Assembly (NCBI GenBank): GCA_950295325.1
Contig: OX485804.1
Location: forward strand, 5,208,001-5,272,000
Direction of reading: 5' to 3'
Length of the DNA stretch: 64,000 nt
DNA from: Polytrichum commune
Lineage: Eukaryota; Streptophyta; Polytrichopsida; Polytrichales; Polytrichaceae
Shown here: positions 32,910-46,447 of the stretch, piece after piece
Layout of the letters: each line of letters begins with the position of its first letter
Position numbering within the stretch: the stretch's first letter is position 1
Position numbers and translations under genes: made by a program
Notes under the pieces: model-generated
What the model was told of the DNA's origin: nothing
Database searches by the model: none
What the model saw: only the letters and a program-made list of their open reading frames with translations

Positions 32910-34493
32910 GTTGAACACACAATTCTTTATTTAAAGAACTTGAGGTACCAAGTATTGAGAAATGCTCACCCCCTTGCCTTTTATCAACACACATTGAACC
33001 CACAACCAAATGGATCTAATCCACTACCCTACACATTTGCCTAATGCGGTTGGCCACACCTCATTACCCCCTTTGGTGTGTCAGCCTTCCATGTCTCTAT
33101 ATCTAACAACTCACCTCCACAACCAGTTGAACTACCTAAACTAACTACACATCTAATGCTCCCCTAGTGGCCATGCATTAATCAATTCCTAGAACCATAA
33201 TCCATCATAGGTGTTGCCCAAGTTCTCTTCACCCTCCCTTAGTCCTTGGACGTGGCAGCCACTTCTCTCTTCTAGTGGACTCAGTTGTCCCCTGCCCATC
33301 CAGCAGCCTCCCGCACCCGTAAACATCCAGTTGTGCCTGGCTTCGAGCCCTGCTGCACTAATCCCAACGTTGGAGGCACTCTGTTGTCGCTCCTTCCTCA
33401 GCACCCAATGCAACTGCGTTATTGGGAGCATCAGGCCTCAATTCGCCAGCCAGCTTAGTGCTCATGGGTTGCTCTGAATCCTGGCCCGACATTAGAATTT
33501 GGATCTCCAGCCAATACGACATCTCTAACTACATTCCTCATCCTTCTTGCCCTCCTTACCCTCAACTTTTGATCACATCTTAACTTCCCTCGCGCCAGTA
33601 ATCTACGGCACCCCTGCCAGCGTTGAATTGCCATTCAAACTGCCCCCTTCGGAGCAGTTGCTGCCCTTGACTCTTCAGGCCGCCTTCGTCCTACAGATTT
33701 CCCCACTACCTTTTGTGACGACTAATGCACCCTTCCAGCTCACCCCGCTGCCATTGTGGACGCCCTCTTCTTCGGCTTTGGTTGCCTCCCATGTTCCTTT
33801 AAATTCCATATCTGACCATTTTCCCTCATGCTGGAATCTCTTCAAAGGCCACACCATCCTTGCTCCAGGGGGTTCGCTGGTCCAATTCCCTTGGTTCTCA
33901 TGCGGATTCCTCCCACCTTCGGAGGCTATCTTCCCTTCCTCCTGAGGAGAATTCCCTCATTGCTCACTGAGCTGCATTCTGGCACTTCGGCACCCATTCA
34001 GAGAGACCGGAGCTTAGCAGCTCCTTGTTGCTTACATTCTACCTCGTCTGCCTCATCCACGCACTCACACAACTCCTTCTCGTAACCTTGTAGCGCCTCC
34101 CTCCGCCGTCATCCTCTAACTGCTATCCCCCTGGTCCTCGACACCAGAAATCTCTAGGTTCCAGGGGCAGCGAGAGCCTTCAATTGTCAATCTCGGCAGA
34201 TGCTTAGAAAATGGCAGGACCCCCTCCCCCTGAACGAACATGAGGAAAGCATATTTCTGATAATAAAACTTGACCTTGAGCAAAGCCTAGCCTAACTAAT
34301 TCCCAAACCATTCTTCTAATCCCTTCGCTCTAAGTGACCACCACCCTATTCTTTTAAACTACTTTGGAACCTAACTTAAAACATCACTTTTTTTATTGTT
34401 TTTTGATTGTTCGATGCCATTACAAAACCCAAGGCTTTTGATGACTTTTAGAATAGAAGACACATGTGGGCACAATATTGGGCTCACATCTCC

Positions 34494-36984
34494 AAAAGCA
34501 TAGATTGAGAAACTTATAATTTAAGATGGAAGGCTTCATTATTTTGATATTGATTATAATATACAAAACTCGGTAGAGATTGATTATATTCTTACAACAT
34601 GATAATTGATTATGCAAGGGTAGTCACAACCAACAAGTCAAGTGTATAGCTAAGAGAAGGACAAGGTAGTTAGAGAGATTAACGTGTGGAGTACGAAGTC
34701 TTAAGTATTGTGTATTTTAGCAAAAAATAAATAATTGATTGCATAAAGTATGCTATATACTTCGGAGTGGTGTTTACAAGCTTGACCCACTAGACTATAC
34801 CTTTAGATTGAAGTGGTAGCTATAAACTTTGTGAGACTAAATTGTTGGTTTGCGAAGTAAAATGTGGCTATATATCTCTTTGATATACTGCAAGTCACAA
34901 TAAAACAAGATTCATTTCTCAACTTCAAAAGGACTATTTGCACCCAGAAAGGCAGCTACAAGAGAATCGGTCAAGCCAAAAAATTGTCAAGACAGAATAA
35001 GAACAAACCAGCTAACTGTAATGATCAACTAACTAGGCATACTCACACATGATACTAAAATGACAAAGGAACCATCCTTGAGGAGTGAAACGAAGGGAAA
35101 TGTGTTTTTTTTAAAGTGTAATCATGTCTCATTGTCATGAATAAACCTTTATTATGATAATATTTTGACATAAGACATTATCTTAGTTTTCTAAGAAACT
35201 TAGTACCTTGGGCGTTTTGGTTGTTTTAAGTGATAGCAAAATCCTAACCATAGTGTCAATATATGAGATATAGAAATGTGTTGGGTTTCATACATTTTGT
35301 TTCATCGGGTATGCCCTTGCAATTATTTTTGTCATTTGGTTTTTGGACCTTCATTTGAGATTTTCAAAAGCACAATAGAATTATCCACTAACTAGGCATA
35401 ACTCCACGTGAGTTGGTTGATTTAGCCTAATTCCCCTCCGCTAAAGAAAACTCACGTTGGTAGAGCATATTGAAAACAAAACATGGCTTGAAACATGTTT
35501 TAGACCCACCGAGGAGCTCAAAACTACACCAAATATGATATCAGTGTGATATGGTATTTTATGTCACTATGGTAACTTTTTGGATGACACTTCTTATGGA
35601 TAAGTGAAGAAATATTGTCAAGGATGATGGTAGTGTTCATCATTGGCCAAAGCCCTGCCTTTTTCATGTCGACTATTTTTCTTTTGGTTCCGCCTCCAGC
35701 CTAAGAATTCTTTGTATGCTTGAGAGTTTGATGCATGTGATGTGGTGTGGTGCCATGGTGAGGCAGTGAGGCGAGGGTAGACGATTTGTTGGGTACTAGA
35801 GGTTTAGTTTGTTGTTACGTAATTTGTGAGAGTTTGTGGAGACAACAAGTGGAAAATACATATGCTAGAGAGAAAACACTTTGATGTGGAGGTATGGGAG
35901 ATGGTGGCGTAGTTGCATTGCAAAATGAAAGCAAATGATGAATTTGGCGCTCTCAACATCAAAGTGGTTGGCAAGGATACAAACGCATATTTTGCCTCTT
36001 TGCAATCTTCCCCATCGACCGCTTCCCTAAGGCTACAATCAATCTCCATCTTGCATTGAAGGTAAGAGAAGTTTGATGCTCATTACATTAATTTGAATGT
36101 TCTTATTTCCGCATAGTGTCAAGTTTGATCATTAGCTTCTTAACAACCTTGGGTGGAATTCAATGAACCCCACAACAAGTTTTCTAGAATTTACATGAAT
36201 CACGATAAACCACCTTGAAACGTATCTGCCCCATGCAATTTACGAAAATGGTGTAGGATTTCTCTAAATGATGATCAATTACCTCATGAATATTTGTTCT
36301 CCATGTGATTTACAATCACTTTGTTGGGGATTCCATAAATGATGATCAATCACCTCGGAATGTTTATATTCCATGTAATTTGCAAAAAGTTTGATAGGAT
36401 GTCCATTCATGATGATCACCTACCTCATAAATGATTTTTCTGTATGTGATGTACAAGAAGTTTGGTTTGATTACACAACAAAAACTTGTGCTGCATATTG
36501 CAATTCAAATTTTGGATACGACAAAACCCAACGAAACACTCAGGGCAAACTCTAAAGGTGATTTTAATATTGTCTAGATGTCTCAAATTAGTTTCATTAA
36601 GACAATATTAGATTCATTTCAAGTTATTTAAGATTTTAGGTAAACCATTCATACACTCAAGCATAAGGGTTTAGAAGTCTCTCAACCACAACACATGCAT
36701 ATGGTGATACGGTAGTCTCTCAATTTCATAATATTTACCCAGGTAATAGTATGATAATGAGTTCATTTTAATTGGACCTTGTGCGGTGCACAAATATAAT
36801 CACAATCATCGTCAATAATCTTACACATAGTATCATTTTTTGTCTCTTTACCAAATCCAAGGGCATTTTGGTGTGGTTAATAGCCTTGTGTTAACTAGCC
36901 TTTTTGATGTAACTTGAATTGGCAGTGCAATAATCCTTGCATGATTTCCAATTCTCATTGATTAAATCTTAATTTCATTATGTT
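34494..36984. other. Intergenic, no gene seen
   Basis: AT-rich sequence with no significant ORF. Around 36200-36460 there are loosely repeated words (gtaatttacaaaaa, gatgatcaattacctca) suggesting a degenerate short repeat of about 100 bp. It leads into the pol relic downstream. Confidence 0.45.
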
Positions 36985-38480
36985 GTCAAAAAATTGCCTT
37001 ATTCTTGGTCTTGGCTAGAGTAAACATTGAAAAGACCACATTTGGTCATGGCTAGGCCACTATGAGTATGTTGTGATGCCTTTCAAACTCACAAATGCTT
37101 CAGCCACGTCTATGACCTTAATGGATGTTTTGTTTCATCATCATTTAATGTTGGTAATTATGGTTAATCATTTTAAATGGTGGAGGAGCAAAATCAACAT
37201 CTTAGACTAATGTTTAATATTTCAAAGTCTGATAAGTTTTAAATTGAGCGAAATAGGTGTGAATCTTTTGACCAAACATTAAGTATCTTGGGCATATAGT
37301 TTCAAACAAGGGCATATTGGTTGATCCTAGAAAGATCAAAATAATTGTTGAATGAACGATACCTAGGATACAACTGAAGTGCAAAGTTTTTTAGGTCTTC
37401 TTAGCTATTATCGAAGGTTATTTAAAGGAATCTCTAAGATTGCAGCTCCTTTGATTGTTCTATTGAAAGGAAATTATGACTTTTTTTTAATTGGACTTCT
37501 GATTGTGATTCAAGTTTCTTGAACTGAAAGAACGCTTTAACTTTACCACCCGTTTTGACAGTTCTAGATCCTTTAAAAGGAGATATTGCTTTGTTCACTA
37601 ATGCTAGTAACCTAGGTATCAATGTTGTTTAGATGCAAGACACACATGTACTTGCTTATGAAACTTATACATTGAGGTTGCATAATTGAATCACCATGTC
37701 CATAACAAAGAATTGTTTGTATTAGTTCACACTTTAAAGGTGTATAAACGTTATTTGTTGGAAATAAAATTTTAAATTTAACATTATCACCAATCTTTGG
37801 GGTGCTTGTATTCAGCTAAACCTCAGTTGAAGACAATGTAGGTGGATATAGTTACTTCAAAATTTTGACTTTGATATAGAATATATTGAAGGATAAGAAA
37901 TACTATAGTCCATGCATTGTCTAGACAACCTATGACAAATGCAATCTCTTGTATCAAGTCTTCGTTGATAGATGAGATTTAGAATGATGATGCATTTAAA
38001 TTATGGTTCAAAAATCTATCTAGCAAATCTTGAAGAGATAGAATAATTTAAACCTTATGATTTGAGAGTTGGCATTTTATATTATAATCTAAGAGTCTAA
38101 GTTCCCAAAGTTGGTGATTACATATTTAATGTTATTTAAGATCTCCAAGGTATTCCAAAAGCAAGCCATCCAGAGTTACAAATTACATACATGGCTATTA
38201 GACGTGATGCTTATTAATCATGTATAAAGGGAGATATTCGAGAATATGTTGAGCTATGCTTACAGTGCCAAATGTCCAAAGTTGAGCAAATTAAGAATCA
38301 TGGGTTGTTGCAACCACTTGAGGTTTTTTATTCAAAATTTGTATTAATATGGAATTTATTATGAGTCATTCCAAGACACAATCTGGTTATGAAGACATTT
38401 TTGTGAAAATGAAGCCTATTGGAAGCAAGAGGTTGATTTTAGACGTGCCTCCCCCAACAAATTCGTCATCGAGGACAATG
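36985..38480 (+). pseudogene. Decayed Ty3/gypsy pol relic (RT-RNase H-integrase)
   Basis: Translating the plus strand across frames gives recognisable pieces in the expected order. RT: YEYVVMPFKLTNASAT near 37061. The RT/RNase H link: VQSFLGLLSYYRRLFKG near 37380, then SKIAAPLIVLLKG. RNase H end: NFDFDIEYIEG near 37860. The integrase zinc finger: IREYVELCLQCQMSK and NHGLLQPLEV near 38236-38330. The integrase core start: SKTQSGYEDIFV near 38365. Many stops and frameshifts separate them. No LTRs or PBS are visible around it. The wording differs from both other gypsy elements here, so it is a separate, older lineage. Confidence 0.85.
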
Positions 38481-41326
38481 GCATGATTTAAATGGGAAGA
38501 AGATTGTGATATATCTTTATTAAAATATTTAATGATTGATTATGTAAGAATGATGACAAACTAAATTTTGTTGTACTTAGATTGCAGACGGTGTTTGGAG
38601 TTAGACAATCCAAGAAAGAATTGTGCACAAAGGCTAGATAATACATGAGAAATTATGTGCAAGAGGTATGTAACTCTTGATAAAGGGATTTTGCGTTGGA
38701 GTTAGACAAATCCAATCGGGAGTTAGACGTTTTATTATGTAAAATCCTTGTGTTGGAGTTAACCCCTAAAAGTATGGGGGTTTTAGCTTGAATAAAAAAA
38801 TGCACTATAAAGTATGAATTAGAGAACTCATTATGAGTTGAAATACAAAAAAAAATTAAATTACATCCATGCAATTGGAATATGGATCATTGTCCTTGGT
38901 CTCCACCAAATCAATTTACAAGCATTGTCCTTCATAAAAAAATAAAAAATTGGAGATGAATCAAAAACAACTTGATATTTGATTAGATTGGCTAGAAACA
39001 CAAGTTGTATAATTTGACAAGAAGAACCAAAAATATTTATGTCATTGACATTCTAATTTTTCTAAAATAGCTAATTTTGTAACAAAAAAACATTAAGGAT
39101 TCCAGCTAGTGTTAGAGTAGTATCGTTTTTTTTTTTAAAAAAAAATACCATTAAGGTATCTACACAAAGGATTTCATGCTTTTTGATGGGTATGGGTATA
39201 GGTATTTGATGTTTTTTTTTTTCCAATACCATTTGAGACTTGTACCATGCAAGACTTTTTATACCTAGGTAAATCACCCTGGTAACAATGTGATTTTGAA
39301 TGGGTCCGGTCCAAATAATAACTCGGGTATTCAAAGAGTGTCTCACCTTGACATACCCACGAAATATCAATATTTGATTGGTATTACAATTTTGATACCC
39401 ATGGGTAGGTTCTTTGATATTGTTATTGATGTTGATTATTGATACCATGCATTCACTTATATACCAGTCCAACATTGGTTCCAACCACTTCAAAGTCCAT
39501 ATCTTAGACTCGTTGATATAAAATATTGATTGGTTTTCCTTAGATGGTGCAAAATTTTCTTATGTCAAGGTGTAAGGGGGGAAAACAAATAAAAAATAAA
39601 AACACTTGAGAATCAATCTCTGAAAAACATTTGCAACCATTTTTTGGCTTCTCGGGTAGTTGGGGTCAAACATTTCCAACTCAAATATATGATCAGAGTT
39701 AGTCAACTCAATGGACAGGTGAATCAAGTTGGAATTAGACAATGCTCAGAAGTTGATTGTGATTGAGCCAAAAGATGGAAGATGTACCTAGAAGAATCAA
39801 ATCTAGAAGATTCATAATAGAACCAAAGATAGAAGACTCATAATAGATCCACAGATAAGACCATGAATAGAATGAAAAAAATTAATTGGAAATAAAAGTA
39901 AAAGTAATGTCATTGGCATAAAAAGAAACTCAGAGGAGGGCAGAGAATCTTTTGTCTCTCCTTTGGTCGGTTGGTTCGAGCTCATAGACAACTACAATAA
40001 AATTGTTAAGTTATGAAGCTATTCCAATGTACAAAGTTTGAAAGTTCACAATACTAATGTGTCATGTACATTTCATGATTATTCATTTTTGTGCAAAAGA
40101 GAAACGTGACAATGTCCATGCAAGGTTGGTACACCTTAGGTGAGAACATAAATTCACTTGGCTACAATATTCATTTCAAAATGTGTGGCGTAAAAAGAAA
40201 TATCTAAGCAACAACATTCTAGACTTGATGGGGACTACCACAAATATAATTTATTTATGTGTACAAAACAATAGTGTGTGCCAATGTGTACTAGTTTGTA
40301 TTGTACAATACATTTTGTAACATTCTTAAACTTTACTAGAATTGACCTCCTCTTCACTTAGTCATGAATACAATGATTCTCTTATTGCTCCACTCAATCT
40401 TGATATCATGCACATTTATATCCTTCCTATTAGTTTAATTGGAGGAAAATGCATATAAAAAACCAACCTTGACCACCCATCTCATGTTTAAACGAAGATG
40501 GAATGAGCTAGAGCAAATTTTTGAAAGGATGTTATTTCCTAAGATGACATATTGATTGTGTTTCATGCACTAATGTGGAATGTTATGTTTTGGTGTAAAA
40601 GATAGGGTGTACATTGAAATCAAACACTATATAGATTCTTCCATGTGCGTGTTGTATGACATCCACATAACATCATTGTTGCCATCAAAACCATCATATC
40701 AAACGACTTGACATGAGTTATTTTTGTCTTCAAGATAAGATGTATTATGAAGTCAATTAATGTAAATATCTTTTCCATATTGTTGTTATACGCCATGTCA
40801 CATGTCTAGGTTGCACATTTATTAATATGAATCATGTCAAGACATGTGACTCATCATGTTGCTAGGAATGACATTGACTATTTCGATCTAATTTCAATGT
40901 ATTACAACATTGGATGCCATCCACTCTATTTTATATTAACCTTATTCCAAAGGCCACTTTATTATTAACCAAAATTAAACTCCCTAGTGTTCCAAATTAG
41001 TCCACTATGTTTTGAGATTTTCAATTCCCTATTCTGAAGACTACAATAGATTACTGGAAGAAATTAGATACCCTTTGAGTTTTGATGCAATTTAGGGTCA
41101 TAATTAGAGCAAAAACTTTGAAACAACGGAAAAAAACAGGCAATTAATGATTATTTAGTGGAAATGAAGTGAAAGTCATTTTTTTTCAACTCACTAACCA
41201 TAGTCCAGAGCAAAAGAGTAGTTTGTGAAAGACCATAGTCATATGATTAATTGGGCAGGACTTATGAATGTGGCTATGGACAAGCACATCGGTTGAGAAG
41301 ATGGGTTTGACTTGTTAGTGATCATA
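38481..41326. other. Intergenic, no gene seen
   Basis: Very AT-rich sequence with poly-A/T runs. A 140-residue minus-strand ORF (39071-39493) has low-complexity KKK and IPIPIPI tracts and no recognisable domain, so I do not call it a gene. No LTR ends or RNA genes were seen. Confidence 0.45.
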
Positions 41327-43614
41327 TGTGAGCAAGAATGCTCCCCACCCTTGAGTGCGTTTTAGTCCGAGTGGGGGAATCCTCCTCTCACAAATGCTAA
41401 CTAATTAATTGCCACATGTGCTTTCATTCAAGTCAATTAAGGTGGAGTAGTGTGTATAACACCATTTTATTAAGACATGCAAGCATTTACAAATACTTGA
41501 GTCACACATGAGAATCCTTGTGTTAATTACAATGTCAATGAAGCACGCAACCTCTTTACCTCACACTCATGCCCCACAAAATAGTTGTGTAGAGCCGCGT
41601 ATAAGAACCAACCCCTCACGCGAAACCTTGACACTATGAGCAACACCGAGTTGGCAACTTCAACCCATCAAAGATGTGAACATGATTAAGATTCTTGATG
41701 TCACAGCCGCAAGGGTCTTAGTGAGCTTGCTATGAACTAGTGGGTCTCCCATGTCATCCACTTCTAGCCATGCAGCCATCAACTTAGCCTCTTGACGGTA
41801 AACTCTGAAAGTGGTGGAGGAAGAATCAATACCCTTAATCATGCAAGACTAAGAAAGAGTTCCTCTTGCCTGCTCATGAAGTCTCAAGAGAACAACGAAA
41901 GAGTGACAAGAGTCTACACATGCATATTCAAACATGGAATTGGGGAAATTGTTCTTGGTAGTGGAAATTTTGAAAGGATTTATGCCTTCAAATGCCTAAA
42001 TCTAGCTCGAGCACCACAACTACATCTATGGATTAATGGATAAGAGTAATCATGCTTGACAAAAAGGTTATCCAACTTCAGTGCGCTGTTTGAAGTCAAC
42101 CCAAGCTCTGCAATCCGGCCTTGCAAGGCATGCATTGATGAATTGCCCATCTACGAATTGGTGATAGGGTCTAGTCTCATTCTGCATCCTTTCCATGCAA
42201 CACACCCAACGGCCTATTTCTCCATTGAGGGAAAACGCCATAACCCCCCCCAAAAAAATGATCACAACTTTGTAGACTCGACCGAATCCCTCACGGACTA
42301 CACATCACTTGCACCCTCCCTTGCTACTTGGGCTCAAAGTCTAGGAGTTAGGGCACTTGACACCCATTCAAGAGACTATAGCGGCAAGCCTATGATTAAG
42401 GGATTTTTTACTTTTGTTAATTTATGGTTCATCCCACCCACCAATCATAGTGAAGAGGGGTTTCTGGCGTTCACATGAGCCCAAAGCTCAAAACACAACC
42501 ATAGCTTCCACCAAACCCGTGCACGTTTGATCTAGGACAAAGTGAGAATTTGATAGCAACCATGGCAGTGATCCACTGAGGTGCCAACAGCGCCAACAAC
42601 TTACTGTGAGTGCAACTGAAAAAAAACTTAGTTGGGTGAGGTTATGGTGGTGATAAGCCATGCTACTGTTTAGTGTGGTCATTGTGGGACCCGGTGGCTC
42701 CTCCTCGGCCAAGACCTTGGAGCACCAGCTCCCCTGCTCAACGCAATTTCCTCAATCCTTTATCTGAACGCCTCCGCATGAACGTCCAAGGCTATACATC
42801 TCATCCCGATCTTTCTTTTGTCACCTCAGTGTTCCACCCATTCGCACAACACGAGATTTGCCAGCAAAGTTGCGCAAGCTCGCATGCTTGCATCAAGCTA
42901 AGCCCTAGCGTTGAGTGCAAGATGTTCGACCACAAAAAGAGCAACTTCCATCCTTCATTCATGCTCTAAATTGCCTAGGTGTTAAGTCTCCGATCCAAGA
43001 CATTGATCTTTGCTACCGACAACAACAACTGCAAAAGATTCAATACCAAAAGGAAGGCACCGCTCCCGCTACCTAACCCCGTGTTGGCACTGAACACTTC
43101 CTTCCAAACATAATCTCCACCTGCCTCTACTCCTCTACAACTTTCTTACTTTGGATCACCACTCTTAATGCCGCATGCCAAATTCTCTATCTCCTCTACC
43201 TAAAGATCATTAGCTTCACACCAACATACAAGATCATGTAATGGAAGTGCTTGAAAGCACTCGAAAACTTATTTCCCACTGCGGCAGGGCTTCTGCCTCC
43301 TACTCCTTTGGTCTCGCTCTCTGCACATGCCTAATGAGGCCTCTCTTCCCTGGGCTCCCGAGGCCCCTCCAACTTTCTCCTATTTTTCCGCGCTGCTCGG
43401 CATCTTTGGGGCTGCCCAAAGAAAAAAAACGAACTACCACTTGACTCTTTTTTTCCTCACTTCTCTTTTCCTATCAACGTAACTCTTCAACTTGACTAAC
43501 CTTAACGTATCTTAACTTTGATCCCTCTTATTCCTTTAGCATTTCTAAGGTGCCTTAAATTGTGCCTTTCCCTTGGAATAACTTTTAAACATGGGGGCAC
43601 AATTTGGGCTCACA
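41327..43614. mobile_element. Solo LTR, gypsy family (2288 bp)
   Basis: It starts TGTGAGC at 41327 and ends GGGCTCACA at 43614. The bases just outside are TCATA (41322-41326) and CCATA (43615-43619), a 5-bp duplication with one mismatch. The start carries CTCCCCACCCTTGAGTGCG, clearly related to the CCCCCACCCTTAAGCGTC of the intact element's LTR, and the end carries the shared gggcacaatttGGGCTCACA. There is no pol sequence and no second LTR. ORFs inside (for example 42056-42478) are not recognisable and are probably chance. Confidence 0.8.
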
Positions 43615-43619
43615 CCATA

Positions 43620-46447
43620 GGTAAAGGGAGAAGAGGAGGGGTATTATCAATTCCTCCCATGAAGAGAATAGTTTTTTCCCTCATCCGTAAGTGAGACTAT
43701 AGTCTGATATAAGTACTGGGTGTGAAGCCCTTTGTGATGTAACAATGTCTTCCCATAATATAAGATAGCAAAGATTATTTCATTGATATGATTGCAAGGA
43801 CTATTGTCTTGGAAGTAGTGCTCTTAGTAAAGGAATTGAAGTCAAAATAGATTGGGTTGTATATTGGGAAGAGTCCGGAGAGATTCAAGATTTAGGGAAA
43901 TTAAGTGCATTCCTTCATCATTTGAATTATATTGTGAGTTGATGGGTTCAAGAATCAATGTTTAAGATAATAATATTTGATCCTTGGGAAAGGGGGAAGT
44001 GCAATTTGGGTGTAATTGTGAGGTCGTTCTTCTAAAGAACATCTCCAGAGGGAAGAGATCGTTGACAACTACCTCTCGTGAAGAGAAAATATTTCCTATT
44101 ATCATGCTCATTGTGTAGGCAACCAATTCGAGTGGGATCCATTTGTAATATGAAGAAAGTAAGTGAATGTTAAATTTCAGGATTAACTCAGGTCACCGTC
44201 CATGGTCTCTTGGGAGCGAATGACATACTCATGTGGGGAAGGTTCATGGTGAGATTGGCAAAGCCCATAGTCAAATGAGTAATAAAATAACACAAAGAAA
44301 AGAATAAGATAAATAACAAATTATCTCCTCGGGAAGGGAGAGAATCTTCTTCCCATTAGTGTAAAAATGAATGTTTTTCTGAGTCAATGTGATTGAGGGT
44401 GTGAAACCCTGATTGTGAATGAGGGCAAAAAGTCCTTTAGAAGTGACAATTTGTTTACCGGGATGGTAATTCACTAAGACAAGGGCATGTGCTCAAATGG
44501 AGGTATGAATCCTAGAAATTAATCAAAGATTCATGAAAAACTTTGATTTAATAAACTTAACTCCAACCTACTGAAGAGGGCTATTAAATGTGAAGGAAAT
44601 ATTATCTTGTGGCATCGTGAATTATAGTCAGTTATCCAAGACCATTGTCTAGTGGAAATTTTAAGGAAGAGGGTTTGTTGTGAGCAAACACACAAATAGT
44701 CCACAATCTAAAAGTGCCAAGTCCCTAGTCTTATAATATGATAATGAGGTGTTCGTCTTTGGCAAACAATATGATTTTAAGCAATCCAATGATGATAGGG
44801 ACTATGGTTTGTAAACCAAGCAATCAGAGTGTGATCAATGTCCCTAAGTCAAAAAAACTAATGCAAACAAGTTGAGGGTTGCGAAATCATCTTAACCAAA
44901 TCCATAGTCATGAGAAACTAATTTTAGCGTATGTTTTGGAGAAGGACCATAGATTACAACGAGGACGATACTCTAAGAAAGACGAAGCGTTGGAGACAGG
45001 GAGGCAAACCAAGCTAGGGAGGAAGCGAGGAGTTATCCCATATCGCTTGCTAGGAAACCCAATAGTCAGAATAAAAGAAGAGAAGGGCATGTTTGTCTTT
45101 GAGAACTAGAGGCTTACTTGTTACTAAAGACTATGGTTTGCACTACACTATAAGACTTGTGACTTTGCTATTGGATTTTGGTTACTAAACTACTGTCATT
45201 GGTACACATATAGGCTCCCTCATACTTAGTTCTCGTCATTCGCTACTAGATTTTTGTAAATCATAATAGTTTATTTTAATATGATGAATGAGATGTTTCA
45301 AGGCTAATTAAAGGAAATTGACAAATCATTAAACTAAACATTTTCAACTTATTCAACTAGGATAAATTTGTGAAGAGTGAAACCAGAAGTGTCATGGTTG
45401 TTTCTCCTAACGGGGTTTGCCCTATTGTCACTGGATATTTGCAGGGATGATGACACGTTGCCTTATATGGGTAAGGACGATGGTCACAATGCCTCATTAA
45501 ACATGAAGATAAATTTATGAACTAAACAACCCATGGGGTTGAACTACAACATTTCTTAATATATTAAATTATTGCGTAATGAAAGAGAGTCTATGGAACA
45601 AATCAAGGTAACCTTGGCTTAGGGTTTATGAGACTATGGATTATGCAAAAGACTATTGATGAGTTGTGATTCCATGTATTGCCAAATCATAATAGAGAAA
45701 AATGATATTGACAAGCAATGGGTGTGAGGGAGAGACTAAGCAATTGCATGTATTGCACACGGGGAGGTCACTTCATTGTCAAGTTGACACCACGTGCGGA
45801 CAAAGTTTGCTACCCCTATATTAAATGCCATATATAATTTTTAAATTTATGATAATTTTTCTACATATACATAACCATTGATAGTATCTTTTGTATACTT
45901 TTTTGAAATTTTTAGTCATCTTTATTTTTTTTAGTAAATTTTTTAGTTCAATTATGTGTCATTCTAGTTAGAAACGGTATGTTTTATAAAAAAAAACAAA
46001 TCATCAAATTTAGTTACCACTTTTGACTATGTCATAGGTACTGTGTATATCTACTCATGAAAAAAATTTGATAAAATTTTGACCCATTTTGGTGGTGCAA
46101 CTTACCAAAAGAAGATTTTTTTTGGTCGCACGTGGTGTTCAACTTGACAATGGAGTGATCTACCCGTGAAACTGCTTTGAGTGACCTTAATACCCCATCC
46201 CTCAATTTAATAAGTCCCACAACTCACCTAAGAGGTCGTTTTCCCAAGATTATCATTTTAATCTCACTCCTAAGTCATTGTGATCTATCAATTAACCTAA
46301 TAATGACACTTAGATGTAAAGTCTGACACTTATTTAGTCTTCCCTGTGTGGTTTTCTTAATTGGAACCCAAACCAAAATCCTATCTACACCCTTCACCTC
46401 AAGGATTTTTTTAAAAAAAAGTGTCAATTATACTTGAAGCAAGCATG
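43620..46447. other. Intergenic, no gene seen
   Basis: No domain-bearing ORF. Words such as catagtcaa, gactatggttt and tccatagtcat recur on both strands, hinting at an old degenerate repeat that I cannot delimit. The 76-residue ORF at 44879-45109 is lysine/arginine-rich and unrecognised. Confidence 0.45.

Larger units (their letters stand above)
21612..32914 (-). mobile_element. Full-length Ty3/gypsy LTR retrotransposon, minus orientation (TSD GTTGA)
   Basis: Complete element: LTRs 21617-23619 and 30827-32909, both starting TGTGAGG and ending GGGCTCACA on the plus strand. It is flanked by GTTGA (21612-21616 and 32910-32914). One gag-pol ORF lies between the LTRs on the minus strand, so the right LTR is the 5' LTR. 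The primer-binding site beside it matches the 3' end of tRNA-Gly. The LTRs are nearly identical by eye: a handful of substitutions plus an 80-bp length difference in a short-repeat tract. That, with the open gag-pol frame, points to recent insertion and possible activity. No env-like ORF and no chromodomain were seen. Confidence 0.95.
21487..34493. mobile_element. Solo LTR of a gypsy-type element, split by a nested element (TSD TCTCC)
   Basis: An LTR begins TGTCAGCC at 21492 and ends GGGCTCACA at 34488. It is flanked by the 5-bp duplication TCTCC (21487-21491 and 34489-34493). After removing the nested gypsy element (21617-32909 plus one GTTGA copy) the LTR is about 1.7 kb (21492-21616 joined to 32915-34488). 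No internal region or second LTR is present, so this is a solo LTR left by recombination. Its first part shares the CCCCCAC.CTTA.GCGTC signature with the other LTRs of this family in the window. Confidence 0.88.

Noticed and set aside
39071-39493. 140-codon minus-strand ORF
   Set aside because: Low-complexity lysine and IPIP tracts from A/T-rich repeats; no recognisable domain or gene context.
42056-42478. 140-codon ORF inside the solo LTR at 41327
   Set aside because: No domain, and it lies within an LTR bounded by a near-matching target duplication.
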